Positions 8,411 through 20,181 of a stretch of DNA of 64,000 bases are shown in pieces; position 1 is the first letter of the stretch, and each line of letters starts with the position of its first letter. A model generated the notes under the pieces. That model was given only the letters and a program-made list of their open reading frames with translations. It was not told where the DNA came from and did not search any database. The translations under genes were made by a program, and so were the position numbers. The DNA is from Roseiarcus sp963820095 (GTDB lineage: Bacteria; Pseudomonadota; Alphaproteobacteria; Rhizobiales; Beijerinckiaceae), in the NCBI GenBank assembly GCA_963820095.1, contig CAWFZA010000022.1, positions 62,001 to 126,000 of the forward strand, read 5' to 3'.

Positions 8411-8761
8411 ATGCGAATCCTTGCCCCCGCCGTCGGCGCCCTTCTGGCCGGACTGACGATTTCCGCCGCCGGCGCCGCGGTTCCCGGTTCGATCGTCGCG
8501 CTGATCGGACCGTCCGTGGGCTTTCTCATGGGCCAGAGCGACCTCTGCGAGTGGGGCCTCAACGACAAGATTCGCGCGACTTACAAGAAGGACTTTGGGC
8601 AAATCGGGATGACCGACGAGCAGCAAGCCGCGGCCTGGCGGGACGCGGAAGCGCGGCAGACCAAGCTCACGAGCCTGCCGGAGACGGCGAAAGACGGCAT
8701 GAAGGCGGGCATCTGCACCTCGGCGGCGCGCGCCGAGCTCGAGCAGCAGCTCGCCGACTAG
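8411..8761 (+). CDS. Small exported protein of unknown function
   Basis: 116 residues from the ATG at 8411. The signal peptide is MRILAPAVGALLAGLTISAA with a likely cut after GAA. The mature part is helical and charged (DKIRATYKKDFGQIGMTDEQ) and has two cysteines (SDLCEWGL and AGICTSAAR) that could form a disulphide in the periplasm. Longer upstream starts are possible in the same frame but would bury the signal peptide inside the protein. No family recognised. It stands alone between era and groESL. Confidence 0.6.
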   Translation: MRILAPAVGALLAGLTISAAGAAVPGSIVALIGPSVGFLMGQSDLCEWGLNDKIRATYKKDFGQIGMTDEQQAAAWRDAEARQTKLTSLPETAKDGMKAGICTSAARAELEQQLAD

Positions 8762-9086
8762 CGCCCCCGCTCTCGTCCTGGCGCGGCGGCAAACAAGCGG
8801 ACTCGCGAGTTCGATCGTGTGCCCTCTCGTGGCGCAATTTCGACCTAGCATGAGACGAGCAGGGGGTGCGGTTTTCTGGCGTCTACAATTCGCCATGAGC
8901 CGGCGTTTCCATAGCTAGTCCAGTGTGATGTTGGTGGTTCTTCCAAAGGCGCGGGAAGTGGATCGCGCGGGTGGCGAACCCGCGTTCCCCCCGGAGACTC
9001 GAGGAGCGCGCCTTCAAACTTGATTGGCCTTCGCGAAACGACCGAGCTAACGTCCGGCTTTGTCGGAACGACCCGGCAAGTTCGTG
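8762..9086. other. Intergenic region upstream of groESL
   Basis: No gene is supported. A short hairpin (GCGGGT/ACCCGC) is visible near 8968-8984. The groESL promoter must lie close to the CIRCE element at 9087, but no strong sigma70 or sigma32 match stands out. Confidence 0.5.
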
Positions 9087-9113
9087 TTAGCACTCTCTTG
9101 CAATGAGTGCCAA
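9087..9113 (+). promoter_or_regulatory. CIRCE element (HrcA operator) of groESL
   Basis: TTAGCACTC (9087-9095), a 9-base spacer, then GAGTGCCAA (9105-9113). This is the canonical CIRCE inverted repeat with a single mismatch in the right arm. It is bound by the HrcA repressor, so groESL here should be derepressed by heat and by GroEL depletion. It lies about 100 bp before groES. Confidence 0.92.
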
Positions 9114-9210
9114 ACTCGCTATCGTAAGGGTTGTCGTCAATCGCCGTCGAGAGCCGAGGCCAGATGCCTCCAGAGCCCGGCGAAGCAGCTCGACTGAAAG
9201 GAAACGCTCC

Positions 9211-9537
9211 ATGAAATTTCGTCCGTTACATGACCGCGTCGTCGTCCGCCGCATCGAGGCCGACGCCAAGACGAAGGGCGGCATCATCATTCCCGACACC
9301 GTCAAGGAGAAGCCGCAAGAGGGCGAGATCGTCGCCGTGGGCCCCGGCGCGCGCGACGAGAACGGCAAGCTCACGCCGACCGAGCTCAAACCAGGTGAAC
9401 GCGTCCTGTTCGGCAAGTGGTCGGGCACGGAGGTCAAGATCGACGGCGAGGAGCTCCTGATCATGAAGGAGACCGACGTCATGGGCGTGATTGAAGGCGC
9501 GACCGCGCCCAAGACGTCCTCCAAGAAAGCCGCCTGA
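9211..9537 (+). CDS. groES: Co-chaperonin GroES
   Basis: 108 residues beginning MKFRPLHDRVVVRRIEAD. It contains the mobile loop TKGGIIIPDTVKEKP and the body motifs GPGARDENGK and GERVLFGKWSGTEVKIDGEE. It ends in a tail of about 13 residues (APKTSSKKAA) beyond the usual 95-97. The ATG at 9211 has AAAGGAAA upstream; the earlier frame extends into the CIRCE leader and is not used. It caps the GroEL folding chamber. groEL follows after 38 bp. Confidence 0.95.
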   Translation: MKFRPLHDRVVVRRIEADAKTKGGIIIPDTVKEKPQEGEIVAVGPGARDENGKLTPTELKPGERVLFGKWSGTEVKIDGEELLIMKETDVMGVIEGATAPKTSSKKAA

Positions 9538-9575
9538 ACCAAGTCCATTTTTCGTCAATTGAAGGATCCAAACCA

Positions 9576-11222
<1,647 letters not shown>

Positions 11223-11532
11223 GCGACCGCGGCGACGATCCGGGCGAGGGGCGAGGCGATCGCCCTTCGGCTCGATCAAGCTGCGCTCCAAACCTAAAGC
11301 CGCAAGCGGCCTCGCCCGTACACGGGAGAAACGACCGGGCGAGGCCATGCCCTCAGAAGGCCGATGAGAGCGGCCCTCAATACGCCGCTGACATATCGGA
11401 CTTGTGACAAACCTGCGGCCTCACCCCGGGGAAGCTGCCCCGGGGCTCCGGCCTTCGAAACCCGGCAGAGGAAGAGTCGGGCCCTGACCGTGGGTCAAGG
11501 TCGCGGGATCGCCTCGCCCTGCTTTCGCTCAG
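11223..11532. other. Intergenic region after groEL
   Basis: No gene is supported. It contains the inverted repeat at 11308-11346; the rest is GC-rich sequence without coding character. Confidence 0.5.
11308..11346. terminator. Perfect 11-bp inverted repeat, possible terminator after groESL
   Basis: GGCCTCGCCCG (11308-11318) and CGGGCGAGGCC (11336-11346) flank a 17-base loop. There is no T-run, so this is either a weak or bidirectional terminator between the convergent groEL and adhesin genes, or an RNA-stability hairpin. Confidence 0.4.
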
Positions 11533-14090
11533 TCACGAATTTGCCGCCAGTGTAACCGTCGTGCCGCCGTGGCCATCCGACTTGAAGGCCCATGCGGCCG
11601 ACGTGTAATTGCCCTCGAGATACAGGTTCGAGCTTAATGACACCCCGTTCGTGATCTGCAGGGCGGCGTCGAGGGTCCCGAAGCCGGAATCGCCGCCCAC
11701 CTTCATGGCCGACGGGTTGGCGCTGTTGAACGAGAAGTCCCTCAAATCGACTGAATCGCCGACCGTCATCTGGTAGATGTTGCCATAGAACTGGGCGGAA
11801 TCGTCGAGGATGAGCTGTCCGCCGGAACCCTGGGCGAAACGCACGTCATTGTCGGCTTCGGCGCCGAACTCCATCGATCCGTTGCCTCTTATGATCGAGA
11901 GGCCCGGCCCATAGACGGCGTCCTGCGCATCGACCGTACTTCCGGAATTGGCGATGAGATATTGCGAGTTATACATCGCGCTGTCGATATTGAGCGTTGC
12001 GCCGCTGCTCGCCTCCACGGTCCCTCCATTGTTGATGAAGGTCGTGTTCGTCGCCTGATCGTAAGCCGTCGCATCGAGAGTGAGTGTCTTGGAGGAACCC
12101 TCGACCATAGCGTTGATGGTGGAACCGTAGTCGTTTTCGATCGTCATATTCGTGTCGCCGATCGTGCCTGCGCCTTGGATTGTGTTGCCGCGGTTCCTCA
12201 GCTCCGCACCGGCGCCCTGGCTGACGATCGAGTTGTTGAAGCCGTTGAGCGTGACCGTGCCGCCGTTGAGCAATGTCCAGTTGTTGCCCGCTTCGATTTC
12301 GATCTGCGACGCGCCGGCGGCAGAGCCGTTGAGGTTCACCGCGCCGGAATTCTGCCAAGTCCCTTCCAAGATCGCAGTCGAATTGAATCTGACGTTGAAT
12401 GACCCGCTGCTTATGAGATTGTCTTCCACAACGTCGGCCGTGTCGCCGTTTGAGGTCCGCATCAATCCCCCAGCGGCAATCGAGACATAAGCCTGTGAGG
12501 TTACTTCGGCATTGTTCTCGAGAACGATTGAACCACCGGCCAAGACTTCGACGATTCCCCCGCCGCTGTACACGCCGGGGTTGGTCGCGAGATTCTCGCC
12601 ATTGATGATGAGCGCGCCGGATCCCATCGCCTCCAAAGTGCCCGCGTTGCTGAACGCGCCGTCGATCGTCAGTCCACCCGCGCCGCTCGTCGCGACAAAG
12701 CCAGCATTGTAGTTCGGATTTTCGGTGCCGGCGGCGACGGCGGCCGCGTCGGCGACGATCGTCAGGCCAACGGCTAGGTTCGCGTTGATCCTGCCACTGG
12801 GCGAATTGACAAGGCGCAGCCATCCGTCGCCGATTGTCCCCGCGCCGCGGAGGGTGCTGGCATTGCTGAACTGTGTCCCGGCTCCGTCGCTGACGATGGA
12901 ATTCTGCAAGCTGTTCGACAGGCTGTTCGAGAGCAGGATCAAACCGCCGGTAACGGTTGCGCCGCCGTCGTAGATTTCGAGCTTACTCGGCCCGGTCATG
13001 CCGTTCAGGGCCAATGTTGCCGCACTCGAATTGGTCAGGGCCGCGTGGAGATTCAGCGTCGAATCGTCGGCGACGGATATCGTGCCGTAATTATTGACAT
13101 CCGCGGTGAGCACATCCGCGCCCGCGAAGCTGTCGCCCGAGCTCGCGAGGAGGCCGACCGTGTCCCCTAACGTCGTGGTCAGCGTACCGCCGGCCACGGC
13201 CCCGGCCGCCGAACCGATGTTGACAAGGCCGCCGATCGCAAACTGTCCGTGGTGCAATGCGATCGTCCCGACGTTGCTCGACCGTGACGTTTCCCAGTCC
13301 CTTAACCTGGACGCCGTTGATCGTCAGCGCGCCGGTTCCCGCGGCGAGCAGTCTGCCGTTCTGAAACATCTGACTATCGATCGTCAGGCCGCCACTGTTC
13401 GTTGTCTCGATCAAGCCGCCGTTCGTGATGGCGTTGCCGCCGGTCTCCAGCACCATGGCGTGGCCGCCGCTCGCATTGATCGTGCCGAGCGCGGTGACAG
13501 TGAGTGACAGGCCGTCGCCGGCAGGCGCGTTCCCGCCGTTGCCGATGGAGCCGCCGCCAAAGATGGTGGCGTCTTTGACCTGCAAGTTGGTCAGGCTCGT
13601 CGTCGAGCCGAGAATCTGTCCATTGGCGGTGACCTGGACTTGCGCGCCGCCATACAGGCCCATGAAGGGCGCATTGATCTGCATGGTGGCTATCGTGCCG
13701 GGGGTGCTTCCCGTGCCGGACACGGTGACGAGTTCCGGGACCGTTGATTTCCGTGCTGTCGCCGGACACGTTCGCCCCGAGCAGCAGCGTCGAGGCCGCT
13801 CCCACTGTAATCGTCCCGAAATTATACACATTGGAATATGTATGGGCCGTGGAGACAACCGAGAACGTGCCGCCGGTAATCGCCAGCGTCGGTTCAAAGA
13901 GTGCGTTGGCGGACCCTACGTTGAGAAAGTCGAGGGTTTCATTCAGGTCGCTTGTTACGGTGTAGGCTTGGGAGAATGACGGCAGGCCCGCGTCGGAATT
14001 TCCCGAGTTCGGAACGCCGATCGGCGACCAATCATGCGAGGTGCTAAACAGCCCGCCAGTGCTAGTGTTCCAAGTGGAAAAAGTGGTCAT
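11533..14090 (-). CDS. Large beta-strand-repeat adhesin-like protein (two frame breaks)
   Basis: Three consecutive frames, changing near 13740 and 13280, each by one extra base, rebuild an 851-residue protein. It starts at the ATG at 14090 (MTTFSTWNTSTGGLF). It is Gly/Asn/Thr/Ser-rich with repeated blocks of the kind GAGTIGDxxxxxxNxxxxxINA (for example RGAGTIGDGWLRLVNSPSGR and QGAGTIGDTNMTIENDYGST), the pattern of a parallel beta-helix passenger. No N-terminal signal peptide and no C-terminal beta-barrel are visible. The end is WAFKSDGHGGTTVTLAANS. Secretion by a type I system is possible, but no transporter genes adjoin. A surface adhesin or matrix protein is inferred from composition only. 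Confidence 0.65.
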
Positions 14091-14188
14091 GAGAACGCCT
14101 CCCAAAGAAATGCCTTCGGAGGAGCTGTGGTGGGCGCTCCCCCACTTATGCCCTCAGGTAACAGTTAATTGCTAGCACAGTTTTACAA

Positions 14189-14220
14189 TTTGGAAAGGCT
14201 GTAAAATCGCCTTTTCCAAA
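14189..14220. promoter_or_regulatory. Imperfect inverted repeat between divergent genes
   Basis: TTTGGAAAGGC (14189-14199) and GCCTTTTCCAAA (14209-14220) pair with one bulged base around a 9-base AT-rich centre. It lies about 100 bp ahead of the adhesin start (minus strand) and 140 bp ahead of the MHS transporter. It could be an operator or a hairpin in a leader. Confidence 0.35.
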
Positions 14221-14358
14221 AAATTTACTTGTCCGCGCGGGGAGCGAAAGAACAGTTCTGCGATTCGCCGCGAGATCGTCCCGCAAAAACCTCGGCGAAG
14301 GGACCGATGGTTGGCGCTAGGATGGAGCCGACGCCTCCGTCCGGCGGAATAGCGCGAG

Positions 14359-15657
14359 ATGTCTCGAGAGCCGCCGCCACGAATGATCGACTCTCACCCG
14401 CCGCAGAAAATCATGTCTCGCGCCTCGATCGCGGTCGCGGCCTTCTCGACAGTGGTCGAGTGGTATGATTTCACCCTCTATCTCTACCTCGCGACGGTGC
14501 TTTCGCGGGTGTTCTTCGGCTCGGGCGGGGCGGCGCTGACCACGACTCTCGCCGCATTCGCAGTCGCCTATTTGTTGCGGCCGCTCGGCGGCGTTTTCTT
14601 TGGCCATATCGGGGATCGGTTCGGGCGGCGGCGAACGATGCTCTTGTCCGTCGCGCTCATGACCGTGACGATGCTCGGCACGGCCTTGCTGCCGACCTAT
14701 GCTCAGGCGGGCGCTTGGGCCGGCTGGCTTCTGTTCATCCTGCGCTGCGTCATGGGGTTTTCGGTCGGCGGCGAGTACAACGCGGTTGTCGCCTACCTGC
14801 TCGAGGGCGCGCCGCGCACCCGGCGCGGCCTGGTTGCCTCGATGGCCTCCGCGTCGAGCGAGATCGGCGGGCTGTTCGCCGTCGGCGTTTGCCTGATGAC
14901 CGTGAGTTCGATGAGCTCCGCAAGTTTGGAGGCGTGGGGTTGGCGCATCCCTTTTCTGGTCGGCGCGCTTCTCGCGGGGAGCGTCGGGATCGCCCGCACG
15001 ACGATGCAGGAATCACCGGACTTCGAGCGCCAGCAGGCAAGCGGAACCGTGCCCAAGCGCCCATTGCTGGACGCGCTCACCAAGTTTCGCCTCGGCATTC
15101 TCCGCGCCTTCGCCATCTCCGGCTTAGGCTCGATCACCTATTATGTCGGGATCACCTACGTGCCGGCATTCCTGGTTTCGGTCGGGAAGCTCAACGAGAG
15201 CGAGTCGCTTCGGCTCTCCACGGCCGCCGCGCTCGCGGTCATCGTCGTCACGCCCTTTGCTGGAATATTGTCTGACCGGCTGGGTCGCAAACCCGTTCTG
15301 ATCTCGCTCTGCGCCTTGAGCGCGATCCTGCCAGTTTCGCTCTTCTATTGGATGGCGACGGGTTCGCCTTCCTACGCGCTCATCGGCGCTCTGATCCTGG
15401 CGGCCGTCGCGGGCGCGATCAGCGCGGTCGGCGCGATCACGACCGCCGAGCAATTCCCCGGCGAAGGCCGTGTCAGCGGGCTGGCGCTGGGGGCGACGAC
15501 GGCGACCGCCATCTTCGGCGGCTTGACCCCCTATGTCGCCCAGGTGCTCACGCAACGAACCGGATCGACAATGGTCCCGGGCGCCATGATCGCCGTGGTC
15601 GCCGTCCTGGTCCTGCCGATCCTGGCGACTTTGCCGGAGACGGCGCCAAGGACCTAG
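14359..15657 (+). CDS. MFS transporter, metabolite:H+ symporter (MHS) family
   Basis: 432 residues with about 12 hydrophobic segments. The MHS hallmark VVEWYDFTLYLYLA is in helix 1. The MFS signature between helices 2 and 3 is GHIGDRFGRRRTM, repeated in the second half as GILSDRLGRKPVL. RCVMGFSVGGEYN is the typical helix-4 motif. Relatives such as ProP, ShiA and KgtP import osmolytes or organic acids with protons across the inner membrane; the substrate here cannot be told. The true start may be the Met at 14413 (MSRASIAVAAFSTVVEWYDF), since the 18 residues before it are unlike the family. Confidence 0.88.
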   Translation: MSREPPPRMIDSHPPQKIMSRASIAVAAFSTVVEWYDFTLYLYLATVLSRVFFGSGGAALTTTLAAFAVAYLLRPLGGVFFGHIGDRFGRRRTMLLSVALMTVTMLGTALLPTYAQAGAWAGWLLFILRCVMGFSVGGEYNAVVAYLLEGAPRTRRGLVASMASASSEIGGLFAVGVCLMTVSSMSSASLEAWGWRIPFLVGALLAGSVGIARTTMQESPDFERQQASGTVPKRPLLDALTKFRLGILRAFAISGLGSITYYVGITYVPAFLVSVGKLNESESLRLSTAAALAVIVVTPFAGILSDRLGRKPVLISLCALSAILPVSLFYWMATGSPSYALIGALILAAVAGAISAVGAITTAEQFPGEGRVSGLALGATTATAIFGGLTPYVAQVLTQRTGSTMVPGAMIAVVAVLVLPILATLPETAPRT

Positions 15658-15895
15658 CGACCCGCCGAGCGCGCGCCGTGGGCAAGTCCCGGCGTTTTTT
15701 CCTTTCGGCTGGCGAGGAATCGAGATAACCTGAAGCTCAGGGGGAATGCAGCCAATTCAAGGAAATTGTCGGCTCGCGGCCTTGAGCGGGCGGGCTTGAC
15801 GTTTGTTCGTTGATCGGCGGCCTTCCTCAAGACCATGCCCCATTGTTTCACCCCGCGCCCCTAACGGCTTTACCGCGCTGAATACGCACTGAGAG

Positions 15896-17608
15896 ATGTC
15901 GACCCAAACCCTGCCCTCTGCCCTCGCCCAACCGACTTTCGCCGAGCTCTACACACCGAAGCTGGTGACCGTCTTTCGCGAAGGCTACAGCTTCGCGAAT
16001 TTCCAGGCCGATCTCATGGCCGGCCTCACCGTCGCGATCGTCGCGCTGCCGCTGTCGATGGCGATCGCCATCGGCTCGCACGCCACGCCCGCGCAGGGTC
16101 TCTACACGTCGATCGTCGGCGGGTTCGTTGTCTCGGCCCTGAGCGGCAGCCGCTTCCAGATCGGCGGCCCGGCGGGCGCCTTCATCGTGCTCGTTGCGGC
16201 GACCGTCCAGCAGCACGGCATGGACGGCCTGATCCTGGCGACGATCCTCTCCGGGATCATGCTGACGGCGCTCGGCTATCTGCGGCTTGGCGCCTACATC
16301 AAGTTCATTCCCTATCCCGTGACGGTCGGCTTCACCGCCGGGATCGCGGTCACGATCTTCTCGAGCGAGATCAAGCCGCTGCTCGGGCTTTCCTTCACCG
16401 GCGCCGAACCGGGGCCCTTGGTGGAGAAGCTTCCCTTCCTGTGGTTGAAGCTATCCACGCTCTCGCCCGTCGCGCTCGGCCTCTCCGTCGCGAGCATCGC
16501 GCTGCTTGCGACCCTGCGGGTTTGGCGGCCTCGCTGGCCGGCCATGCTCATGGTCGTGGGGGCGGCGGGGCTCGCAACCGCCCTCCTGAAACTGCCCATC
16601 GACACGATCGGATCCCAGTTCGGCGGCATTCCGCGCGATCTTCCGCTGCCGGCGCTGCCGCAGTTCAGTCTGCAAAAAGTGCAGGAAGTGCTGCCCAACG
16701 CGATCTCGTTCACCCTTCTGGGCGCGATCGAATCGCTGCTCTCCGCGGTCGTCGCCGACAGCATGACGGGACGGCGCCACCGCTCCAATTGCGAACTGGT
16801 CGGGCAGGGGATCGCCAACATCGCCTCGGGCCTGTTCGGCGGCATCTGCGTCACCGGCACGGTGGCGCGAACCGCGACCAACGTGCGGGCCGGGGCGCGC
16901 AGTCCCGTGTCGGGCATGGCGCATTCGCTGTTTCTGGTCCTCTTCATTCTGGTCGCGGCGCCGCTTGCGAGCTACATCCCGCTCGCCGCCCTCGCGGCGG
17001 TGCTGGCGGTCGTGTGCTGGAACATGTTCGAGCGCGACGCCTTCGCCACGCTTTTGAGAGCCTCGCGCGGAGACGCGGCGGTGCTTCTCGCGACCTTCGG
17101 CCTCACCGTGTTCAGGGGGCTGACCGAGGGCATCGTGGTCGGCTTCGCGCTGGGCTCGGTCTTGTTCATCCACCGGATGTCGCAGACGACGGCGCTGGAA
17201 GCGCATGCGCCGCTGGTGGCCGAGGAGGATGTCGCCGACGACGCATCGGGCGCGGCCTACGACGAAACGCTGCAACAGGACCCGACGGTGGTCGTCTACC
17301 GGATTTCCGGCGCGTTCTTCTTCGGGGCCGCCGCGTCCATCGGCGCAGTGCTGGAGCGTATCGGCGAGGGGCAACGCAACCTGATCATCGATTTCTCCGC
17401 AGTGCCCTTCGTCGACTCGACGGGCGCCAAGACCATCGAGGGCCTCGCCCACAAGGCCGCGCGGCGCGGCGTCGGCGTCACCCTCACGGGGATGTCGGAG
17501 GGGGTGAGGAGAGAACTGGCCGCGCAAGGCGCGCGGCGGCCGCTGGTGATGAAGGCTCCGACGATCGAACAAGCCTTGGCCGAAATCCGCGGCAGGGGCG
17601 TGGCGTAG
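15896..17608 (+). CDS. SulP-family anion transporter with C-terminal STAS domain
   Basis: 570 residues. Residues 30-430 form the SulP membrane domain: LMAGLTVAIVALPLSMAIAI in helix 1, the GGPAGAFIVLVA motif, then AIESLLSAVVADSMTGRRH. The STAS domain (about 460-565) has the core FSAVPFVDSTGAKTIEGLA, with the DST(G)A segment typical of anti-sigma-antagonist folds. Members carry sulphate, bicarbonate or dicarboxylates across the inner membrane. The neighbours (MHS transporter upstream) do not fix the substrate. The gene is complete, with its stop 11 bp from the convergent FAD-enzyme gene. Confidence 0.9.
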   Translation: MSTQTLPSALAQPTFAELYTPKLVTVFREGYSFANFQADLMAGLTVAIVALPLSMAIAIGSHATPAQGLYTSIVGGFVVSALSGSRFQIGGPAGAFIVLVAATVQQHGMDGLILATILSGIMLTALGYLRLGAYIKFIPYPVTVGFTAGIAVTIFSSEIKPLLGLSFTGAEPGPLVEKLPFLWLKLSTLSPVALGLSVASIALLATLRVWRPRWPAMLMVVGAAGLATALLKLPIDTIGSQFGGIPRDLPLPALPQFSLQKVQEVLPNAISFTLLGAIESLLSAVVADSMTGRRHRSNCELVGQGIANIASGLFGGICVTGTVARTATNVRAGARSPVSGMAHSLFLVLFILVAAPLASYIPLAALAAVLAVVCWNMFERDAFATLLRASRGDAAVLLATFGLTVFRGLTEGIVVGFALGSVLFIHRMSQTTALEAHAPLVAEEDVADDASGAAYDETLQQDPTVVVYRISGAFFFGAAASIGAVLERIGEGQRNLIIDFSAVPFVDSTGAKTIEGLAHKAARRGVGVTLTGMSEGVRRELAAQGARRPLVMKAPTIEQALAEIRGRGVA

Positions 17609-17619
17609 GGCGCCCTCCC

Positions 17620-19188
17620 TCACGGGACCAGCACGCCGGGGTTCATGATCCCGGCCGGGTCCAGCGCGCTCTTCGCCGCGGCGAACGCCTTGCCGAACAG
17701 GTCGGGCCGCTGCGCGCGATACCAGGGCATATGGTCGCGGCCCACCGCGTGATGGTGGGTGATTGTGCCGCCGGCGGCGATCAGCGCGTCGGAGGCGCGG
17801 GTCTTGATCAAGCGCCATTGCTCGATCAGCCGGCCAGGATCGCCGCGCACGTTGAACGTGTAATAGACGGCCGGCCCATCCGGATAGACATGGGTGAACC
17901 GCATCGAGACGGTTCCTCTGCGGCCGGTCGCCTCGACCAGAGCGTCTTCCGTCGCCTTGCGCACGGCCTCGTGGAACGGCTCGAATCTATCCCAGGTGAC
18001 CGCGGTCTCGAACGTGTCGTTGATGATTCCCATCGGCACGGTGAGCTCGCGCGCGTAGGGCATGCGGATGAAGGCGGTGCGCCAGCGTGAAGCCGCCGCC
18101 TCGTCGGCGTGTCGGCGCCCGCCGCAATCGGCCATGAGTTCGACCGCGCGCGCCATCCAGGCGTCGACCGGATGGTCGGCGGATTCGAACGCCAGCACCA
18201 AGAGGCTCTCCTCATAGGCGTTGACGCCGTAGGCTCCCGCTTCGGAATTGTCGATGACGCGCAGGTTCGACGGATAGAGCCCCGCCTGCGAGGCGGCGCG
18301 AACGGCTCGCGCCGCGGTGAAGAAATCGGGGAAGCCGAACACAGCGTCGGCGCGGAAGCGCGGCCGCCCCTGGAGCCGCATCCAGGCTTCGGTGATCACG
18401 CCGAGGGCGCCCTCCGAGCCGATCATCATGCGGTCGGGGCTCGGGCCTGCCCCCGAGCCCGGCAGGCGGCGCGATTCCATTACGCCGGCAGGCGTCAGCG
18501 TGCGCAGGCTTTCGACCAGATCGTCGATGTGCGTGTAGAGCGTGGCGAAATGGCCGCCCGAGCGGGTGGCGATCCAGCCGCCGAGCGTCGAGAATTCGAA
18601 GCTCTGCGGATAGTGGCGCAGAGCGAAGCCATGCGGCTTCAGCGCCGCCTCGATCGCGGGCCCGAGGATGCCGGCCTGGATGCGCGCGGCGCGGCTTGTC
18701 GGGTCCACCTCGAGCACGCGGTTCAAGCGCCGCATGTCGAGGCTGACGGCGCCCGCGTAAGCGTCGCCGACGATCGGCTCGACGCCGCCCACCACCGAGG
18801 AGCCGGCCCCGAACGGAACGACCGCGATCTTCTCAGCCGCCGCCCAGTCGAACAATGCGGCAATGTCGGCTTCGGTCTCCGGCAGCGCGACCTGGTCGGG
18901 CGCATTGGCGAAATCGCGCGCCGACGCGCGCACGGTCTCGGGGTAGGATTTGCCGTAGGTGTGGAGCAGCCGCTCGTGCGGATCTTGCGTGAGCACGTGA
19001 GCGAGCGAGGCAGGCGCTGAGATGCGCGGAGCGCGGAGCTTGATCTCGGAAGCTTGCGGCGGCGAGGCTGCGGCGCGCGGCTCGGCGCCGAGCTTCTCGG
19101 CGATGAAGCGGAAGACGAAGGCGCGTTCGTCTTCGCTGAGGCCCTCGCCTTCATGCCCCCAGCCGTAGAATTTGAGTCTCGGCGCCAT
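17620..19188 (-). CDS. FAD-binding oxidoreductase, alkyl-DHAP synthase-like
   Basis: 522 residues. The FAD (PCMH-type) domain occupies about residues 95-275: VALPETEADIAALFDWAAAE, then VVPFGAGSSVVGGVEP, the pyrophosphate loop, and SFEFSTLGGWIATRSGGHFA. The C-terminal domain ends THHHAVGRDHMPW, the HHH-type motif of alkyldihydroxyacetone-phosphate synthases, followed by KSALDPAGIMNPGVL as in the VAO flavoprotein family. The start MAPRLKFYGWGHEGEGLSED also matches AGPS-like proteins, which open with a KFYGWG motif. Bacterial members have mostly unknown substrates. It is transcribed in the same direction as the RraA-like gene upstream, across a 160-bp gap. Confidence 0.85.
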   Translation of the reverse strand: MAPRLKFYGWGHEGEGLSEDERAFVFRFIAEKLGAEPRAAASPPQASEIKLRAPRISAPASLAHVLTQDPHERLLHTYGKSYPETVRASARDFANAPDQVALPETEADIAALFDWAAAEKIAVVPFGAGSSVVGGVEPIVGDAYAGAVSLDMRRLNRVLEVDPTSRAARIQAGILGPAIEAALKPHGFALRHYPQSFEFSTLGGWIATRSGGHFATLYTHIDDLVESLRTLTPAGVMESRRLPGSGAGPSPDRMMIGSEGALGVITEAWMRLQGRPRFRADAVFGFPDFFTAARAVRAASQAGLYPSNLRVIDNSEAGAYGVNAYEESLLVLAFESADHPVDAWMARAVELMADCGGRRHADEAAASRWRTAFIRMPYARELTVPMGIINDTFETAVTWDRFEPFHEAVRKATEDALVEATGRRGTVSMRFTHVYPDGPAVYYTFNVRGDPGRLIEQWRLIKTRASDALIAAGGTITHHHAVGRDHMPWYRAQRPDLFGKAFAAAKSALDPAGIMNPGVLVP

Positions 19189-19350
19189 GACGTTGTCCTC
19201 CTATCGCGCCCTCTTGCGCGGCGCCAATCCAGCGATCCTCCGTCCGCGTTACGGGCTTCATCCTCGCGCGCGGAACCCGTAGCGCGGCGCGGCTTTCGTC
19301 CATGCGCGTCACGAATTCGTTTCAGCTCGAATTGGCGAGCTTCCCGAATG

Positions 19351-20055
19351 TCATTGACGCGAAGCCCAATCCTTGTAGCGCTTGAGGTTGTCCTCGTTCG
19401 GCGGATAAAGGCCCGGCAGCTTCGCTCCGTTCGAGACTTCATCCATGATCCACGTTTCCATGCGCTCCTGCTCGGGCCCGACGCGGATGACCTCCTCGAC
19501 AAGCGCAGCCGGGATCAGCACCGCGCCGTCGTCGTCGACCACGACAAGATCGTCGGGATAGACGGCGACGCCGCCGCAGCCGATCGGCTCCTGCCAATTG
19601 ACGAAAGTGAGCGCCGCGACCGAGGGAGGAGCCGCGGCGCCCTCACACCAGACGGAAAGGCCTGTCTTGAGAACGCCAGCGATGTCGCGCACGACCCCGT
19701 CGGTGACGAGGGCCGCTATTCCGCGCTGCTTGATCCTCGCGCACAGGATGTCCCCGAAGATTCCCGCTTCCGTCACGCCCCTCGCATCCGCGACGATGAC
19801 CGAGCCCGGCGGCGCCTCCTCGATCGCCGCTCTCGTCGAGCGCGGCGAGGACCAGGAAGCAGGCGTCGCGAGATCTTCGCGCGCCGGGATGAAGCGCAAG
19901 GTGAAAGCGCGCCCGATCGTGCGCGGCTGCCCCGGACGAATCGGGCGCGTTCCTCGCATCCAGACCCGGCGCAACCCGTGCTTGAGCAGGACGGTCGTGA
20001 TGGTGGCCGTGGACACGGGCCTCAGGGCGTCGATGATGTCGCTGAGCTCACTCAT
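19351..20055 (-). CDS. RraA-fold family protein (aldolase/decarboxylase-like)
   Basis: 234 residues from the ATG at 20055 (MSELSDIIDALRPVSTATIT); upstream in-frame codons lack domain sequence. The core motif PPGSVIVADARG and the following GIFGDILCARIKQRGIAALVTDGVVRD match the RraA / HMG-aldolase fold, where Gly-Asp and Arg-Asp place a divalent metal and substrate carboxylate. CGGVAVYPDDLVVVDDDGAVLIP is the other conserved stretch. Homologues are annotated as RNase E inhibitors, oxaloacetate decarboxylases or 4-carboxy-4-hydroxy-2-oxoadipate aldolases. The presence of the RD dyad favours an enzyme over a regulator. It is probably cotranscribed with the FAD oxidoreductase. Confidence 0.8.
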   Translation of the reverse strand: MSELSDIIDALRPVSTATITTVLLKHGLRRVWMRGTRPIRPGQPRTIGRAFTLRFIPAREDLATPASWSSPRSTRAAIEEAPPGSVIVADARGVTEAGIFGDILCARIKQRGIAALVTDGVVRDIAGVLKTGLSVWCEGAAAPPSVAALTFVNWQEPIGCGGVAVYPDDLVVVDDDGAVLIPAALVEEVIRVGPEQERMETWIMDEVSNGAKLPGLYPPNEDNLKRYKDWASRQ

Positions 20056-20181
20056 ATCTTCTCCGGATGGACGCGTTCGGCCGTTCGGCCCAGGGCAGGG
20101 ACAGCGCCCGGAGGCTAAAGTACGACTGACGCCTCGACCAGTGTATGCGAGGCTGAAGAATTCCACCTCAGGACTGACGTC

